Assembly (NCBI GenBank): GCA_019055375.1
Contig: JAHQIW010002093.1
Location: forward strand, 434,001 to 498,000
Direction of reading: 5' to 3'
Source of the DNA: Parelaphostrongylus tenuis
Taxonomy: Eukaryota; Nematoda; Chromadorea; Rhabditida; Metastrongylidae
Length of the DNA stretch: 64,000 bases
Positions 1-12,600 of the stretch are shown here, one piece after another (positions within the stretch are counted from its first letter, which is position 1; each line of letters starts with the position of its first letter). Position numbers and translations under genes: made by a program. The notes below the pieces were generated by a model. It had not been told where the DNA came from. It searched no databases and worked only from the letters and a program-made list of their open reading frames with translations.

Positions 1-198
1 TATGCAAAACTCTCGATCTCAGTCAGTAATTAAACCGCTTTGAATTCGGAGTTTTGCATGTTACTCCATCGCAGTTGTAGATATTACATTATAGAGCTGT
101 TAGATTGCGATAAAATTGAGAATTCTAGTAGTTTCTTCCATACTGTTAGATAAACCAAGGTTGACTTGCATGTTTTTTGAAAGCATATTCATGAGAGA

Positions 199-870
199 CT
201 ATGCTCGACAGCTAGTTGAAGTCCAGTGTCGGATTATAGAGCCAGTGCACTCTGTATCAGATGTATCTCTTGTAATCGCGTTGATCGTCAAGTGATTCGA
301 GCGCGCATCAGCAACGGTTCCATTTTTTCCCATTGCTTGCATGAGTAGCCTAATTGGTTCTCCTCGCTTTAGAGATTCGTTGAGTATCATGTGCTTTTTC
401 TAGGCATTTCGCCAAGAAATAGGACCAATGGGTCGATGGTTTTCCTGTAGAGCGCTTGATATCTCAATAAAACCAATCTGTGACTGTTCTGGTGTATCGG
501 TTGGCGTTGAAGCATATCAGCATCTGGCCCACCCTGTTTTCGATAGCCTGGCATGTAGTACGGCGCCTTCAACTCAATCGTTGACGTAGGTCGCAACCTC
601 GGGCGTTGAGTCAAAAGCTGGGCTCAGAATCTAATGTTCTTTCTCCTCTTCACTAAGTCCATGATGCTTTTGAACGTTCTCCAAGTCGCTTGTTTCCTCT
701 TGCTCAACTTGGAAGCTGGATCGTTCATCATGCTGAAATCACGGCCTAGATAGACGATATTAGCGAGGCGCAAATGGATCATTTGATTGCCGACCGTCGA
801 TTTTCAATTCCATATCGTCCCATTTTAATGTTCGCATAACGTTTTGAAGGGTTACAGTGAGTATTTTGGT
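199..870 (-). mobile_element. RTE-type non-LTR retrotransposon, decayed C-terminal fragment
   Basis: Reading the minus strand from about 790 downwards gives pieces of the end of a non-LTR reverse transcriptase: a YLGRDFSMMNDPAS-like stretch, then KRKQATWRTFKSIMD and VKRRKNIRF, and further down YYMPG and YQALYRKTIDPLV. The same blocks occur in the second fragment at 35,281-36,045, where YVHLGCEINMKNDLAPE is better kept. The frame breaks several times with in-frame stops, and the catalytic YADD region and the endonuclease are absent, so this is a dead 3' piece. Assignment to the RTE clade is from recall of strongylid repeats and is an inference. Confidence 0.68.
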
Positions 871-951
871 GAGATTGTATCGCCTTGTCGAGTCCCTCTT
901 CTTACGTCAATAATGATATATTCATGGTATTGTAATATTTCAAACGGAAAT

Positions 952-1225
952 CATTTTATTTGACCGCCGATTGAGGTGCTATGATGTTAGAATAAACGCA
1001 ATGATGTAGAGTGGTGTGCAAAACCGATTGCGTCAGGCGGGATCGAACTTAGATCTTACATCTCCCGAGAGCGCGTGCTGAACCGTTGCACTAGTGTTGA
1101 CAGATAGCGCGTTATAGCGTAGAAGGTGTGTTGTTCAAAGCGAGCATCGGCGGTGCAACGGTTTAGCACATGCCCCCGGAAAGAATAAGATCTGGGTTCG
1201 ATTTCGGCCATCGTATGATATTTTA
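952..1225. repeat. Foldback tRNA-like (SINE-like) repeat, two inverted heads
   Basis: A minus-oriented copy (about 952-1,110) and a plus-oriented copy (about 1,145-1,210) of the same tRNA-like sequence lie head to head. The plus copy has an A-box-like CGGTGCAACGGTTTAG and a B-box-like GGGTTCGATTTC. The outer tail at 952-1,015, read in reverse, ends in GGTCAAATAAAATG, as does the related element ending at 50,395. It is a derived repeat and not a tRNA gene, because no clean cloverleaf is seen. Confidence 0.55.
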
Positions 1226-1665
1226 ATTGTGAAATCTATGCAGGACCTAGGAAGGACCGTTATGTCGCGAGTAGGGACACCCTGAGTGTCCAGAGCCTGT
1301 ATCACCGTTCGTGTTTCCACTGAATCAAACGTTTTTTTTCAAATCGATGAAAGTGTGACTGAGCTGCCTTTTGTACTCTCGTGAAACGCCAATGAATCAT
1401 GTGATAGTGTGAATGCGTCTATGGTGCTAAATCCTTTTCGAAACCCTGCTTGTTTGCCGTGCAGTTTTCACTAGAAAAGTTCTATTCATACGACAAGCAA
1501 TGTGCACAATGTGAGGGAGACGACCTGAAGAAAATCGGCTAAAATCAGTTCATCTCTGACGAGCAGGAAGACTTTAGAACGATGCCCGAGAGAAATATTT
1601 CTGTGCCAAACCTTGCGTCAACGCGTTATTATGAATTGAACATTGACTGTTATGCCTTTTGCTTC
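1226..1665. other. No recognisable feature
   Basis: AT-rich sequence with only short chance frames. Nothing here was matched to the receptor exons or the repeat families. Confidence 0.5.
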
Positions 1666-1666
1666 A

Positions 1667-2245
1667 AGTGTTTTTTTTTGAGACCACTCTGGAAATTGAA
1701 TATATATCATAGTTATTACTTGAATCAATATGTCGTGTAGTTTGTTATGGGCTCTCGTACAGCCCGATACACGTGTTTCGACCTTGCAGCCTCGTCAGTA
1801 GGGCAGGCCCTTCGTCTTTAGTCAGTAATCTTGGGCTTCCCTACATCCTCCCATAAAAAGTAGACGACGATGAACGATTCAAACAATTGTTGTCTGGCAA
1901 AATAAATCACTAAATCGGCAGTGTTTGAATCTCGATCACTCTTGACAGGTATTTTTGAAATATTATATCGTTTGTTTCGCGTAATTTTTCGAGACCACGG
2001 TCGAAATTAAATATATCTCATGATTATTGTTTGAGAGCAATCAGGCGCCAAATACTGCCGTTCTGGTGAAAATATTTCATTTCACGGCAACTGTGTGAAT
2101 TGCTCCTCGTCGGCTAATTTTTATAGGTTGATGTAGGGACCCCCCATGATGCTTGGCTGAAGACGAAAGACCTGCCCGACTGACGAGACTACAAGGCCGA
2201 AACACGTGTATCGGACTGTTCAAGATCCCATAACAGAGCACATGA
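1667..2245. repeat. Foldback repeat with CACGTGT core
   Basis: A block at about 1,735-1,860 returns inverted at 2,132-2,240. Both contain CGAAACACGTGTATCGG or its reverse with small changes, and both have the sequence that reads CTGACGAG on one strand. A second motif, GAGACCAC followed by a GAAATTRAATATAT stretch, is repeated directly at 1,680 and 1,990. The same family occurs at 28,195, 43,395, 53,395 and 63,760. Confidence 0.6.
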
Positions 2246-2315
2246 CATTGACTATCGTTCCTAAGCCTTGATGAGAACTGATTATTGAAAAAATTACAAT
2301 AATATCAAAACTCAC

Positions 2316-3895
2316 TCCAAAATTGTGGTACTGACTGGAGGAAACTGAGAGCCCAACAAATCAAAACGACGAGAGCCGTGTTCTTCACACTCAATAGAAA
2401 TGAAGCTCGCAGAGGAAACGCTATGATAATTACCCTGTTCAAAGCCATCACAAGGTGAGAATAGACGTGAACATTCGTCAGCATAAACATAATCAAACCG
2501 AACAGCTTACCCATCAGCTTCGTGGATATCACGCTTCCACTGCAAATAATGAAATTTGCCTTTTATATATGCATATGTAAGGTTTCTATGGAATTCCTTT
2601 TATGCTCCAACATATAATCGTGTTTTAGATCATTGTAGTATACATAGCGTTATATGCCTTGAGAGTTTCTCAATGCTCAAAAAGATGAAAATCTGGAGCG
2701 TCGCTTGAGGGAGAACCGGTACCAATTTTGTGGGTGTGATCTTCTCAGAAAATTGATTATGTAAGGAATTTCATTACCTGCCCGAGAAGCGATCGAGATA
2801 GCTGCGAGCCCACGAAACTTGTGCAACTATATGCAAAACTCTTAGTACCCTGGTAAAAAGCGAGTTTTGTTTCCCTCACATTTTGCGTTTTTTGCAAACA
2901 GAATCTATAAGTTGGGTGAAAGGAACTAAAAAAATGGAGATTCTTAACTTTATAATGAACGGGTCGAACTCCCCAAAGTAGATAAAATAGTTAGGTTTTT
3001 GACTTATAAAGCAATATCTAACGTGAAAGAATCCTTGTTTGAAACATTACACTCCGGAATGGAAAATCACCCTATCTTCATAACTTTGTTCCCTTCACGC
3101 TTATTCTGAAACGGCATAAGGCTCATTCAATGTTATCCAACCATATTCGTCAATAAATTTCCTGGATCGTTAGGCTTACATATTGCAAATCTCATTTCAC
3201 ACTTCTGTCTTACAACGCGAAAGAAAGTGAATTAATAATATCGCCTCTAACTTTACACATAAACCACTAGCAAAGCGAGTAATTACAATTGCTAATGAAA
3301 ATTTGACAACAACTGTAAACTCTGAAATCTTACAGTAATGTAACAGGGGCACACCAGAAGACGAAGAGAAGTAGAATACTTATATTGGTGATGATGCGGG
3401 ATAAGCACAACATTCTAAACGAATTCTGCAATGCTGGATTGTATCTCACTGCAAATATAGCACCGCCGTTTGAGACCAAACCAAACACTCCTTCCTGAAA
3501 GCATATATCTGGTAGACCGCACCAACTATGCCACTGAATTTCTGGCCGAAACAGTGGATCACCAACGTTGTTCTACCTCTCATTGACCGTCAGAGTACTA
3601 ATACTTCTACGAATGATTTTTTTTTTGCTCAACCCATCTCTCTCCACTGAGCGTTACTTGATGAGGACATTAACAGAGTGACATTGAAGTTTGGTGTTTG
3701 CTGCATTTCGTCTTACTATGGTAATGAAAGTTTTGTAGCAACATTGGCTCTAGGGATTAGATGCTATGAGCTTCCAAACGATCTTATACTTTTACACGTT
3801 ATAAAGGGTAGCTTAAGGCTCACCACGGCCATGATCACCGATACCGCAATGTTTTCCTCGTGAACGTACAATGAAGTAGACGTGAGGTTTGGCAT
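2316..3895 (-). CDS. Srx-type serpentine chemoreceptor, copy A, exons 1-3 (partial)
   Basis: This is the N-terminal half of a nematode 7TM chemoreceptor that would sit in the membrane of a sensory neuron. Exons are 3,824-3,895, 3,334-3,494 and 2,316-2,539, with canonical splice sites (donors GTGAGC, GTAAGA, GTGAGT; acceptors TTTCAG and TTGCAG) and matching phases 0, 2 and 1. Exon 1 begins MPNLTSTS, has an N-linked glycosylation motif (NLT) and enters TM1. Exon 2 covers TM1-TM2 (VFGLVSNGGAIFAVRY, then LLLFVFW). Exon 3 covers TM3-TM4, with YSHLVMALNR in place of the DRY box, followed by IIIAFPLRASF. The visible frame is open throughout. Exons 4-8, known from copies B and C, would lie to the left of position 1. 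Srx (Pfam 7TM_GPCR_Srx) is my best family call; other Sr families are possible. Confidence 0.75.
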
Positions 3896-3903
3896 CTGAA
3901 AAG
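3896..3903 (-). promoter_or_regulatory. Splice or trans-splice acceptor before the copy A start codon
   Basis: CTTTTCAG directly abuts the ATG at 3,895. The same arrangement occurs in copies B and C, so the start probably follows a spliced leader or an untranslated first exon. Confidence 0.5.
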
Positions 3904-4620
3904 CGGGGGTATTAATGTGAATTGGTACACAGTTGAAAAACGGTATTGAATAAAAGAGTCATGTGCAAACTCCTTTTTCATAATCACAGGCACTTGTTCG
4001 AAGACAAATATGAAAATGTCGCACGAAGCGCTAAACTCCGCTGTGACATTGGTCGTTGGGTATATCTCTTTTTAGGGAGTACACAATTGAAGCATCAAAT
4101 TCTTCCGCGTAATAAGGTGAAATTCACTCACCTACCTGCAGTGGCTTCAACGACTTTATATGAGATGACAAATGAGGGACCTTATTTTGAAATAACAAAT
4201 TCTTTTTATGGGCATTACTCTATTGCTCAGCCAAGTTTTGCCATCGCACTGCTTAGTAGGCTACTCACAGTTATCTTATTCCAACACGCAGCAAATCAAA
4301 CGACATGAATGGATGATTGTGATATAATCAATGTCCTTCAGGGAACAAATTCTACAAGCTGCTTCATCATACATATTCAGCAGTGGCGTTTTAGTTGATC
4401 GATAATTCATCGAAAGGAGCTAAACGCTTATCCGGCAATGTAACACTTCGCTGCTTTTCTCAAAGCTCAGTTTTAGAAAGTGCGCTTGTCTTGACTAGAT
4501 ACATTGAACGCTTGTGTTTTATAGCTTCACAACTGTTCATGAAACAGCACAGCCGAATGAGCCGTAATTATCGAAAGGACATTCGAAACATGACGTTGGC
4601 CGGTTGAACAAGACAGAGAT
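3904..4620. other. Duplicated 5' flank of receptor copy A
   Basis: This stretch resembles 40,670-41,400 (copy B) and, over a shorter length, 60,076-60,350 (copy C). The frames are not preserved between copies, so it looks like non-coding upstream DNA, probably including the promoter. No TATA box or clear operator could be picked out. Confidence 0.45.
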
Positions 4621-4627
4621 CTAGTGG

Positions 4628-4960
4628 CGTTGAGTGATGTGCAATCTTGACATCAGTGGGACTCGATCCCGCTCAAATAAAAAGAATTTTGTTAACCATA
4701 CTTACATTCATTGTCAGCGTAATTGGGCTAAATGTCATTATCGGCTACCAGAATAAACCGTTGACGGTTGATTCCTGACAGATTTATACGCTTGGAAAGA
4801 GTGGTGGCAACAGGCGTCGGTAGTGCAATTGGTTGAGCACGCGCCCTCCAAAGTGGTCAAATGAGTATTCGAGTCGCGCCTGACGTCAAAGTTGTGCAAA
4901 TCACTCAATATTACTGAGTATTTATGTAACATCGGGCCACCGCTAATACGTGGCTATATA
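4628..4960. repeat. tRNA-like foldback repeat, copy A unit
   Basis: A minus-oriented B-box-like sequence (GGGACTCGATCCCGC, 4,657-4,671) precedes a plus-oriented head at about 4,812-4,880 with GGTAGTGCAATTGGTTGAGC. The tail runs TTGTGCAAATCACTC and then TGTAACATCGGGCCACCGC. The counterpart in copy B is 41,430-41,660, so the insertion predates that duplication. Confidence 0.5.
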
Positions 4961-5685
4961 AAAAAAGATTCTTGTCAGACAGATCCTATGAGTGATCCAT
5001 TTCCTAATTTTTCCCAAAAGACACAAAAGATAGCTTTAGTGCAATTTTCTTCAGTAAGCTCTCATAATTTTAAGGAAGTAACAGAAATGATAACTCGTAA
5101 GCTCAACAAAACTTACTTTTTTTGTACCCCCGTGAATATTAGATAAAAAGTGGCAACTTTCCAGGGAACCTCTCACCACATCGTTGATAAACTCCTGGCT
5201 TGAACTGCGCACTTTCATTTTAGCACACTACCAAGAAAATACTCAAACGTCTCTTCGTTGACTGACGAGTCTTGAAAGTTCATTCGGAAGGTGAACAAGG
5301 AGACGGGAAGGCATTAATGAAATCCACTAAGGAACAGCCTAGCAAATCCTTCTATCTTCGTTTAGCTTGACTACCATGTAATGTCAAACATATATTTACT
5401 AGATGATGATTTACATTAGTTCGAGACTTTTCATGTAATCACACTTCTAAATCACTTTGTGATAACGCGAGTTAGCTTTCGTCACTTACCTCAGAGAACT
5501 GACATACTCTAGTCACTCACATTCACGTGAACACTCAGAAGAGATAAGCTTTATGTGCTGATCAGGCGCGACATCGTGCCATGCAAAACCAGTTGATCGA
5601 CTACTGTTGTTCTGCGCACATTCAACGAGTGCGCCACATGTGCTCTATAACGCACAGACATAAACAGACATAACATAAACATGAT
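4961..5685. other. Duplicated upstream block with SINE-like remnant
   Basis: Similar to 41,660-42,360 in copy B. Near 5,555-5,640 is a worn minus-oriented tRNA-like repeat (GATCAGGCGCGACATCG then GAGTGCGCCACATG), whose better copy is at 42,245-42,355. No coding exon was recognised. Confidence 0.4.
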
Positions 5686-5689
5686 CTGC

Positions 5690-5935
5690 ACATAGACTTA
5701 TCTCTTCTGATTTTGTTTTCTGACCCACATACATACATGTATACACGGTTACATAATTGCATAGACAGCTAGATAGATAGATGGATAGATTAGATAGATG
5801 GGTGCTTACATGCATCATATATGCATACATACACATGCATATATACATACATGCATACATACATACATACATACATACTACATACATACATACATATGTA
5901 TATGCATGTACGCGCACACATACGCACACTGCAGA
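5690..5935. repeat. CATA/GATA microsatellite
   Basis: Imperfect tetranucleotide arrays: GATA-type units at about 5,765-5,800, then CATA-type units at about 5,815-5,910, ending in a CGCACACA stretch near 5,910-5,935. The open frame of repeated Tyr, Met and Cys on the minus strand here is a by-product of the array. Confidence 0.9.
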
Positions 5936-6949
5936 CTTTTCATAATTTCTTGATTTAAGATTGGTTAAGTGAAAGTGTTAACGGATCTGGTGAATCAGCA
6001 TTCTTCAATGCACCGCAATACCAGTGATTCCTTTATTCTCAAAATCATCAATTCTTCACAAGCCTTTTTAAAAGCTTTGCACACTCGTAATTGTCACCAT
6101 GAGCTTTTCTCCATCATTTATTGACTGGTTGTAATCGAACTTTTGTCATGACTAGTTACTGATCTAATATCGCGATTACTATTTTGTCATCACATCATCG
6201 TCATTGACACTTGTAATCAACTGTCCCACGCTGTTCTGAACATTACTTTTCTCTTGGAGGTAGTTCATGGAGGTACAGTATCAGTTTCATTTGTATTGCA
6301 TTTTGTTTATTGATTAGACCTGTGGCACGTGGTTTTAATAATAATTTCGCTTGTTTTCTTTAGGCGGCACGGGATGAGGAAACGAGCCCTCTCTCTGGAC
6401 AAAAACTTTTCATAAGAGTGTTGAAAAACATTTCGAAGCTTAAATCACTGGCGGTTGAGCTACGCAGCCGCTTTCGAATACACTTCATATTAAGATGTAA
6501 AATTCGGAATAAAATTATGTTTTACATTGGCAGCGTAATTTCGCTGTTACTTCGCTGGGATCACAATAAACAAATGAACGTGTTGACAAAATTTTCTAGT
6601 ATCAGAGTCATACGTTTTATCTGCAGTTTCTTTCAAGGCTGATTAAAATCTCCTAATTGAATTACAAAAATCGCACTACATGTGTAATGCATCAGCTCCA
6701 TGATCGATCACCGTGCCTAAACCGCGAGCAACTCTCCTCCTCCTCCCATCGGCCTTCAGAATAACCAAAAAGCTCATGCCCCTTATGTTAACTATCTTAT
6801 TTTCCTGCTACACTGAAGATAAGCGGTCGGTTCAAAGAATAAGCACGGCCTTGGATCGCTGAATTTTGCGCTATTGAAAGATTGTTAATAGTCTAAAGAA
6901 AGAGCTCTGTTTTACGGGAAATATACGCGCGTGTAGCGAAATGTTTCCC
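5936..6949. other. Duplicated upstream block, no gene seen
   Basis: Parts near 6,080-6,240 resemble 42,600-42,780 in copy B, with shared phrases such as TCATGACTA and ATCAACTGTCCC. No exon with splice borders was found. Confidence 0.35.
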
Positions 6950-7104
6950 ATTTGATGACGAGTTATAAAACACATTCACAAAAAACGGCCTAATAGAGCC
7001 TAATGAGAGATTCAAGCTTTCGAATGATTACTGATATTCCTACGAAAAATTCTTGTCCAACAAGATAATCGTTTTAAATTGCGTACCTTCTAACAAAAAA
7101 TTGC

Positions 7105-7290
7105 CTAATTTTTATTACTCAAACGTATCGACGTTTCTTGTTTTCAGAGCCGATGGTTCGGGTCAATCGTCCGTTGTCATTTCTCCTCGTTGTGTCACTT
7201 CGCCTCTGTATCGTTCTAGTCAGATCTTGCATCTGGAGTAATGCTCGAATGAAGAACCTCACTCAACGGGCTCCTTATATACAGGATGAT
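7105..7290 (-). mobile_element. Penelope-like terminal fragment, copy A unit
   Basis: TTTATTACTCAAACGTATCG followed by a TTTTCAGAGCCG motif, read on the minus strand, gives the layout of a CTGAAGAAG, CGAAACGT and AATAAA end seen in other Penelope-like termini of this window. Counterparts lie at 42,930-43,190 and 60,605-60,905, so it was duplicated with the receptor unit. No coding part remains. Confidence 0.45.
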
Positions 7291-9620
7291 TTTGTGCTGA
7301 CTGACAGTAGGTTTTGCTTATTTGCTGATTACTTACCGATAATTGCAATTCCTGTGTATATGGAACATGCCAATTGGATTTACTAGGGTTATTTTACTTT
7401 GAGCTCATCAGTCAACACTCCTAAAGTGACTGCAGTGTAATGTTAAAAATTCTCTCACTCTTTACTATGCGTCATTTCGAGAAGCTTCGTTTGCGCCGCA
7501 GTGTTACACTCTTTTCTCTATCAAATAAAATACTTTGGAAAATCAACTGACCAAAGAAAAAATGAATGAGAAAGATATGACAGACGTCTTGCAATAGACA
7601 GCGAATTTGAGTTTAAGTAATCTTTGATGTAAATGGTGGTAAGCGAGACAATTTATCAGAGGTAGGAATAATTTGTACTAACTTAATACATCAAAATATT
7701 TTTGAGTAAGTTAAAAGACTGCGTAATGTAGAGTACAACGGTTCAGCTTGAGTTTACTACTATTTTTTTTACTACAAAGTGCGATGTGAGCTACAATCAT
7801 CAAGTATAATGCAAAATGACCAAAACTGGGGATGACAAGTGCGCTTTGACCTGTAATTTGCTTCTCGGATGGTCGCATAAAGTCTATTGCATCGACCAAA
7901 GCTTTTGTTCTTTCTTTCTCACTTTTAAACCGAAGTACAATAATTGAGAACCTTTTAAAGGTCGTGAAGCAACATGTGACGCACAGGAATTTATCTCTCT
8001 CCATTTCACTCCGGCTCTCCTTCACTGATTCAACATTTCTTTGCACTTTTAATACGTCAGTAGCCATTTTTGAACGGTAACAATTATAGAATTTGTCTGG
8101 ACTGCACTGAACTCGAAGTTCTGCTGTGCATAAAAATATGAATACAAAAAAAAGGCAGACGTGTGTGATCCTGCAACACACGCGCGTGGTCGTAGGTTTG
8201 ATCCCACGTCTCCGGCTCACCAAACCTTTCATCCCTATAGGATTTGCAAGTGATACTAGACTTGTTCGGAAGAATAACGGTACTCATTTAATGCATTGGT
8301 AAGCCACCCTAAACCATTATAAGGAGCACACAATCAGAAGCTTTAACGACGCTCAATGAAGTCGAGTGCATGACGCGTCGTAGAGAGATTGATCATCGCT
8401 GAGCTTTACTCTTCATACCGTTGCCAGCGAAGAGGTATTGCCTGCGAAACTCTTTGATGCAATGCTGTGGAAAAAACTTCTCAGAATAATTTCTGGAATT
8501 GTTTTGCTGTTTTTTATGGTGATATATCTATTCGGCTCATAGTTATTCTCGAGTAAAGACTTTGACAGAGCTCGTGTGTCCGAAACAAACTAAGTTTGCG
8601 CGTACAAAAGCAGCTTTGATGGGTACAAAAATCTGCTAGAGGTTAAAGGGTGTAGCTCGTGGATCCAGTCAAATTCTGAGGCATACACTATGCATCTGTC
8701 TTCAATTTTTGGCTTTATTTGAGGTGATTGAAAGCATACCTGGATTTTACAATTCTTGTATGATTGTATGTATTGTGGTATTCTTATGATTATATTTTAC
8801 ATCATATCTTCGCGGTGGCCTACCAATGTTTCAAGTCAATGCTGGTTTTCTTTGCTGATTAGTCTGGTATCAACATGCCGATCCGAAAGGGATGGAAGGC
8901 TTGATGAGTCTTGAGTGAAAGGTAAGAACCAAAAATCTTTTAGGAGTCGAAAAGTCACACGATCGTTTACGGCATTCTCTAGGAAGCCCTTCAACCTTGC
9001 AATTTGTTTCAACAACGAATATAATCGATAAGTACGTTTTTCCAAACTTTCATACTACAATACTATAATATTCCAATCAGGAGGGAGGAAAAGGCAAAGT
9101 AAGGAATCTCACCATTGTACTGGGGAACACGTGATGCTCCGAAATGGATTAGCGCAGGTTGACAGCTCCAGTAAGGCTCCGTATTGTATCCGTGTGTCAA
9201 CATTCTTATAATTGTATTTTACACCGTGTCCTACCGTAAAAAAGAACAAACACTAAACAAAACTTGTAATATAAAAATTGGGCTTGATGCTACGCAGTTA
9301 AAATACTTGTTCAACAATATTGCGATACAAATCTATTTTGGACAGAATAGACTATAACTAATAGCTTGATTGCTCATCGCCATTTACAAAGACTACGATT
9401 AATCTCAAAAAAGGTTGTTTACAGCAATTCGTCAACTATAATCTTCTTTTTCTTCCTCTTTTTGTTAGAGCAGATCTACGCACTATTGTTGAAAGTTAAA
9501 GGTAAACACATCCGCAAAACCGAAGTTTTTGAGGAAAATGGCTGGAATAAAATCATAGCTTTTTAGTCGTGGTACTCTTTTTACTCAAGAAGTGGAGAGC
9601 TCACAAAATATAAGTCACCT
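7291..9620. other. Conserved non-coding upstream block, copy A
   Basis: Colinear with 43,300-45,560 and 61,000-63,560. It includes a B-box-like GGTTTGATCCC at 8,196-8,206 and, at 9,110-9,240, the block GGGGAACACGTG, GCTCCGAAATGGATTA and CATTCTTATAATTG, which is also present at 26,170, 45,190 and 63,190. The 173-codon minus frame at 7,711-8,232 is not kept in the other copies. Confidence 0.5.
8640..8830 (-). repeat. SINE-like repeat remnant (family 3)
   Basis: Contains TGCATCTGTCTTCAATTTTT, a GAGGTGATTGAA motif and TCGCGGTGGCCTACC, all shared with the longer copies at 22,850-23,115 and 23,845-24,105. The tRNA-like head is missing. Confidence 0.5.
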
Positions 9621-12600
9621 AAACTTAAGCCCCATAAGGGAAGGTTATAGAAATCGATGAGCGCAGAACGATTTGCTGGATTTTCGTTGCTTGATTAAGG
9701 TTTTATTCGCCGTTTTGCGAAGAATATGCTAAATTTTCGTCTTTATGATAGAATAAGATTTTTTCTACTTACAATTGTGCTTCTGTTTTAGTTATACGCG
9801 TCTTGTGCAGAAAAAAAAACGCTGGATCTTTAGTCTTAAACTCTCCTAGTTTTACACAGGAACCAAGAGTCATGACCGTAGATAAAGATTGAAGAACAAG
9901 GAATATTCTGTCAAAAATGATTATGCAGTCTGTATTCGGTAAGTGTTTATCGATAACTCCCACGATATCGAAGTTTATATCAACCATTCATTTATTTTCA
10001 ATATTTCGAAGATGATGTATATGAGAAAAAGTCAAGCACTTCTGGATCGTGGAAGAATTCTGTGGGAAAAGGGACAATCGTGCTCGAATGAAAGGCTCAG
10101 GATAGCGGCATTATGCAACTACTGGTTAGAAATTACCGTCTCCAAAGAAGTTATCCCGGTAATTTTTCCCTGTCCGAATTCTTAGCAAAAAAAGAATTTT
10201 CCATTTTTTGACGTCTTAGTAATTACTTGATGGCTTAAGCATAATTTGAAAAAGTTATTTTCCAAATAATTCTTATTTTATACTGTGAAGATAAAGTGAA
10301 ATTTTCTTCCACACTCAAGCATCTTTCACTGGACAAAGGTTTCCATTCAGACTTTGTATAAGCATTTATGATCTCAATGATAAGCTTGGTTTTGGAGAAC
10401 GACGTTTAAGTGGGTTCTCACAACCAAAGGCCTATTGGGTCTCACACTCGGCGCCGTGTCAGTCGCGCAGCGCATTTTGCACGAGGCGTGCGGTGTGCGC
10501 TATATGTAAAACCCAACATTCTTTTAACTGTAGCGGCACACTAAGAAGTACTTTTTTCAAAACCAAGCATGTCCTTGAGATTGCTGAGATTTGCGTTAAT
10601 CAATGAATGTGAAAGTCTGGGAAAAAAGTCGTGTCAAAGAAAAATACTCAAATGTGCAATATAGTTTTGACCGTGTTGCTAGAGCTCGCAGAGCGTCTTT
10701 TTTCAAGAGGCGAGAACACCACTGAAATTCTAGAAATACAAGCTACTGATTGGATATTGAACAATGATAGCTTAATTCCAGTGTTGTTTCATCTATACAC
10801 ACACCGGTGGAAGACATACGCGCAGCATAAAAAATCCAATCTCAAATTAAGTATTGGAGCGCAACAAAAACTTTTCTCGGAAAAACAGAAACAGTATTAA
10901 ATTTGCAGAATTCGTGCCATCAAAGAAATGCTGAACTTCTTGAGGAAAAAGTTTGCTCATGAAAAGATGTTTGAGTGTGAAATAACTTTTATTTTCATTG
11001 TTACAGCGTAATATAGAAACCTTTCAAAAGCAAAAAAATACAGCTTCTAAATTTTCGAGTTTCAAGCTATCGAATGACTGCTAAATTGTCTAGAAAGAGC
11101 AAAAAATACGATTATTTGAGTGTGGATGCTGAAAGGGAAGTACCGAATCCTACGCAGCGACAAACGCGCGCTCTTCCTGCACTTGTTCAAGCTACGTACT
11201 CCAACTACCTCCACATAGAGCTCTATCAGAGGCATCTAGTTGTAGAAGATGTGCTTTCAAGTTACGTTCTAGCAAGAAAAACAGTACAAACGCACAATAA
11301 AGGTTCAAAGTTTGCTTATTTTTTTGAGGACGTGGTATTACTGCTGAAAAATGAAGGACTTCAAAAGAAGAAGTAACTCTTTATATAAAAAGCCTTCATG
11401 AAACTTAATTCGTGAGATTCCATCCTTTATAAGACGATAAGGTACCTCTGACGCTAAACTTCATCCATAATTACCAATAAACCACTTAGGACGTCCAAGT
11501 GCACAGAAACATTTTAGACTTGAAATGTAATTTTCTTTTCCATGTTTCAACGTTTTCCATGCTGAGCTTTAAGAAACCAATTAAATTATCAAAATTCTCG
11601 AGATTTGAGCTATCTAATGACTAGTAAAACTTCAGTGAAGCCATATAGAAGCTCCAGCGAGCAAATGAAGCAAATAGAGGTTGTTCAGTACCCGTTATTT
11701 CCGAAAACGAGTGGGTTAAGAAAAAGGCATGATGATGAATAGTAACCTCTACTTGGACATAAGTCGGCTATAATGCTTCCTGACCAAGCAGTAAATAATC
11801 AGATGGAAATTTGGAGCACTGAGATCTTCATCACTGGCTCAGTGCAAGAACTTATCGTCCTTGGGTCGGTTTGGTTACAGAATACTTCAGTTGAAACACA
11901 TTGTGCCGGCGTTTCTATAGTCTGACTGTTATTACCAAGTATAAGCGAATGTTTGGCTTTTTTCAAAACTTTTTCTTGTAAGTTGTTGGTTTTCCTAAGA
12001 AGGTCTTCTGTCGTCCGCATAGTAAACATTAACTTTACGCTCAACTGTTATATGGATCTCGATCGAAAACAGTGATAATCAGATAATCTGATAACATGCT
12101 TTGAGCCTTTCTTTCTCAGGCTCAAGATTACATATGTGTCAGATATCAGATCATATAAACAGGTATAAAACGTTTTCACTAAAGTGGCGAGACGTTCGCT
12201 ACAGCTGTAAGTTTGTAACGGAATGATCACTGTATTCAGCCGTACGTCCACGGCATTACTAATCTCACAGAGAATTGTTTCTCTTCAGTGTTTTCGTTGT
12301 GCACGGCACCTTTTCTTATTCCGAACGAATACTAAACTTTCTTTCAGTTTGTTAATGAGATACTTTTTGAACGAAGGTGGGATGTAGTAAATTGTGCTGA
12401 TATGTAGTGTAATGGAATGGAACTTCACTTGAGCTAATAACCTCATTCGGTAATGTATTTTCATTACAAGGGACAGTTTTAGATTGATTGTGCATAGAGG
12501 GTTATGTTCTGATAATGACAATCTATCATGTAACATTGATAACTAGATCAGAAGGCTTGTAGCAATGAAATATTTAAATCTCAGAAAACTCATCGAGCAT

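Noticed and set aside
3946..4308. 120-codon plus-strand frame upstream of receptor copy A
   Set aside because: It lies in the duplicated 5' flank, and the frame is broken in the B and C copies.
5645..5929. 94-codon minus frame rich in Tyr, Met and Cys
   Set aside because: Produced by the CATA/GATA microsatellite.
7711..8232. 173-codon open frame on the minus strand, the longest in the window
   Set aside because: The matching DNA in the B (43,800-44,110) and C (61,440-61,760) units does not keep the frame, and no domain or splice structure is visible.
11074..11376. 100-codon plus-strand frame
   Set aside because: Its ATG lies inside the dispersed TATCGAATGA repeat, and no splice or domain support is seen.
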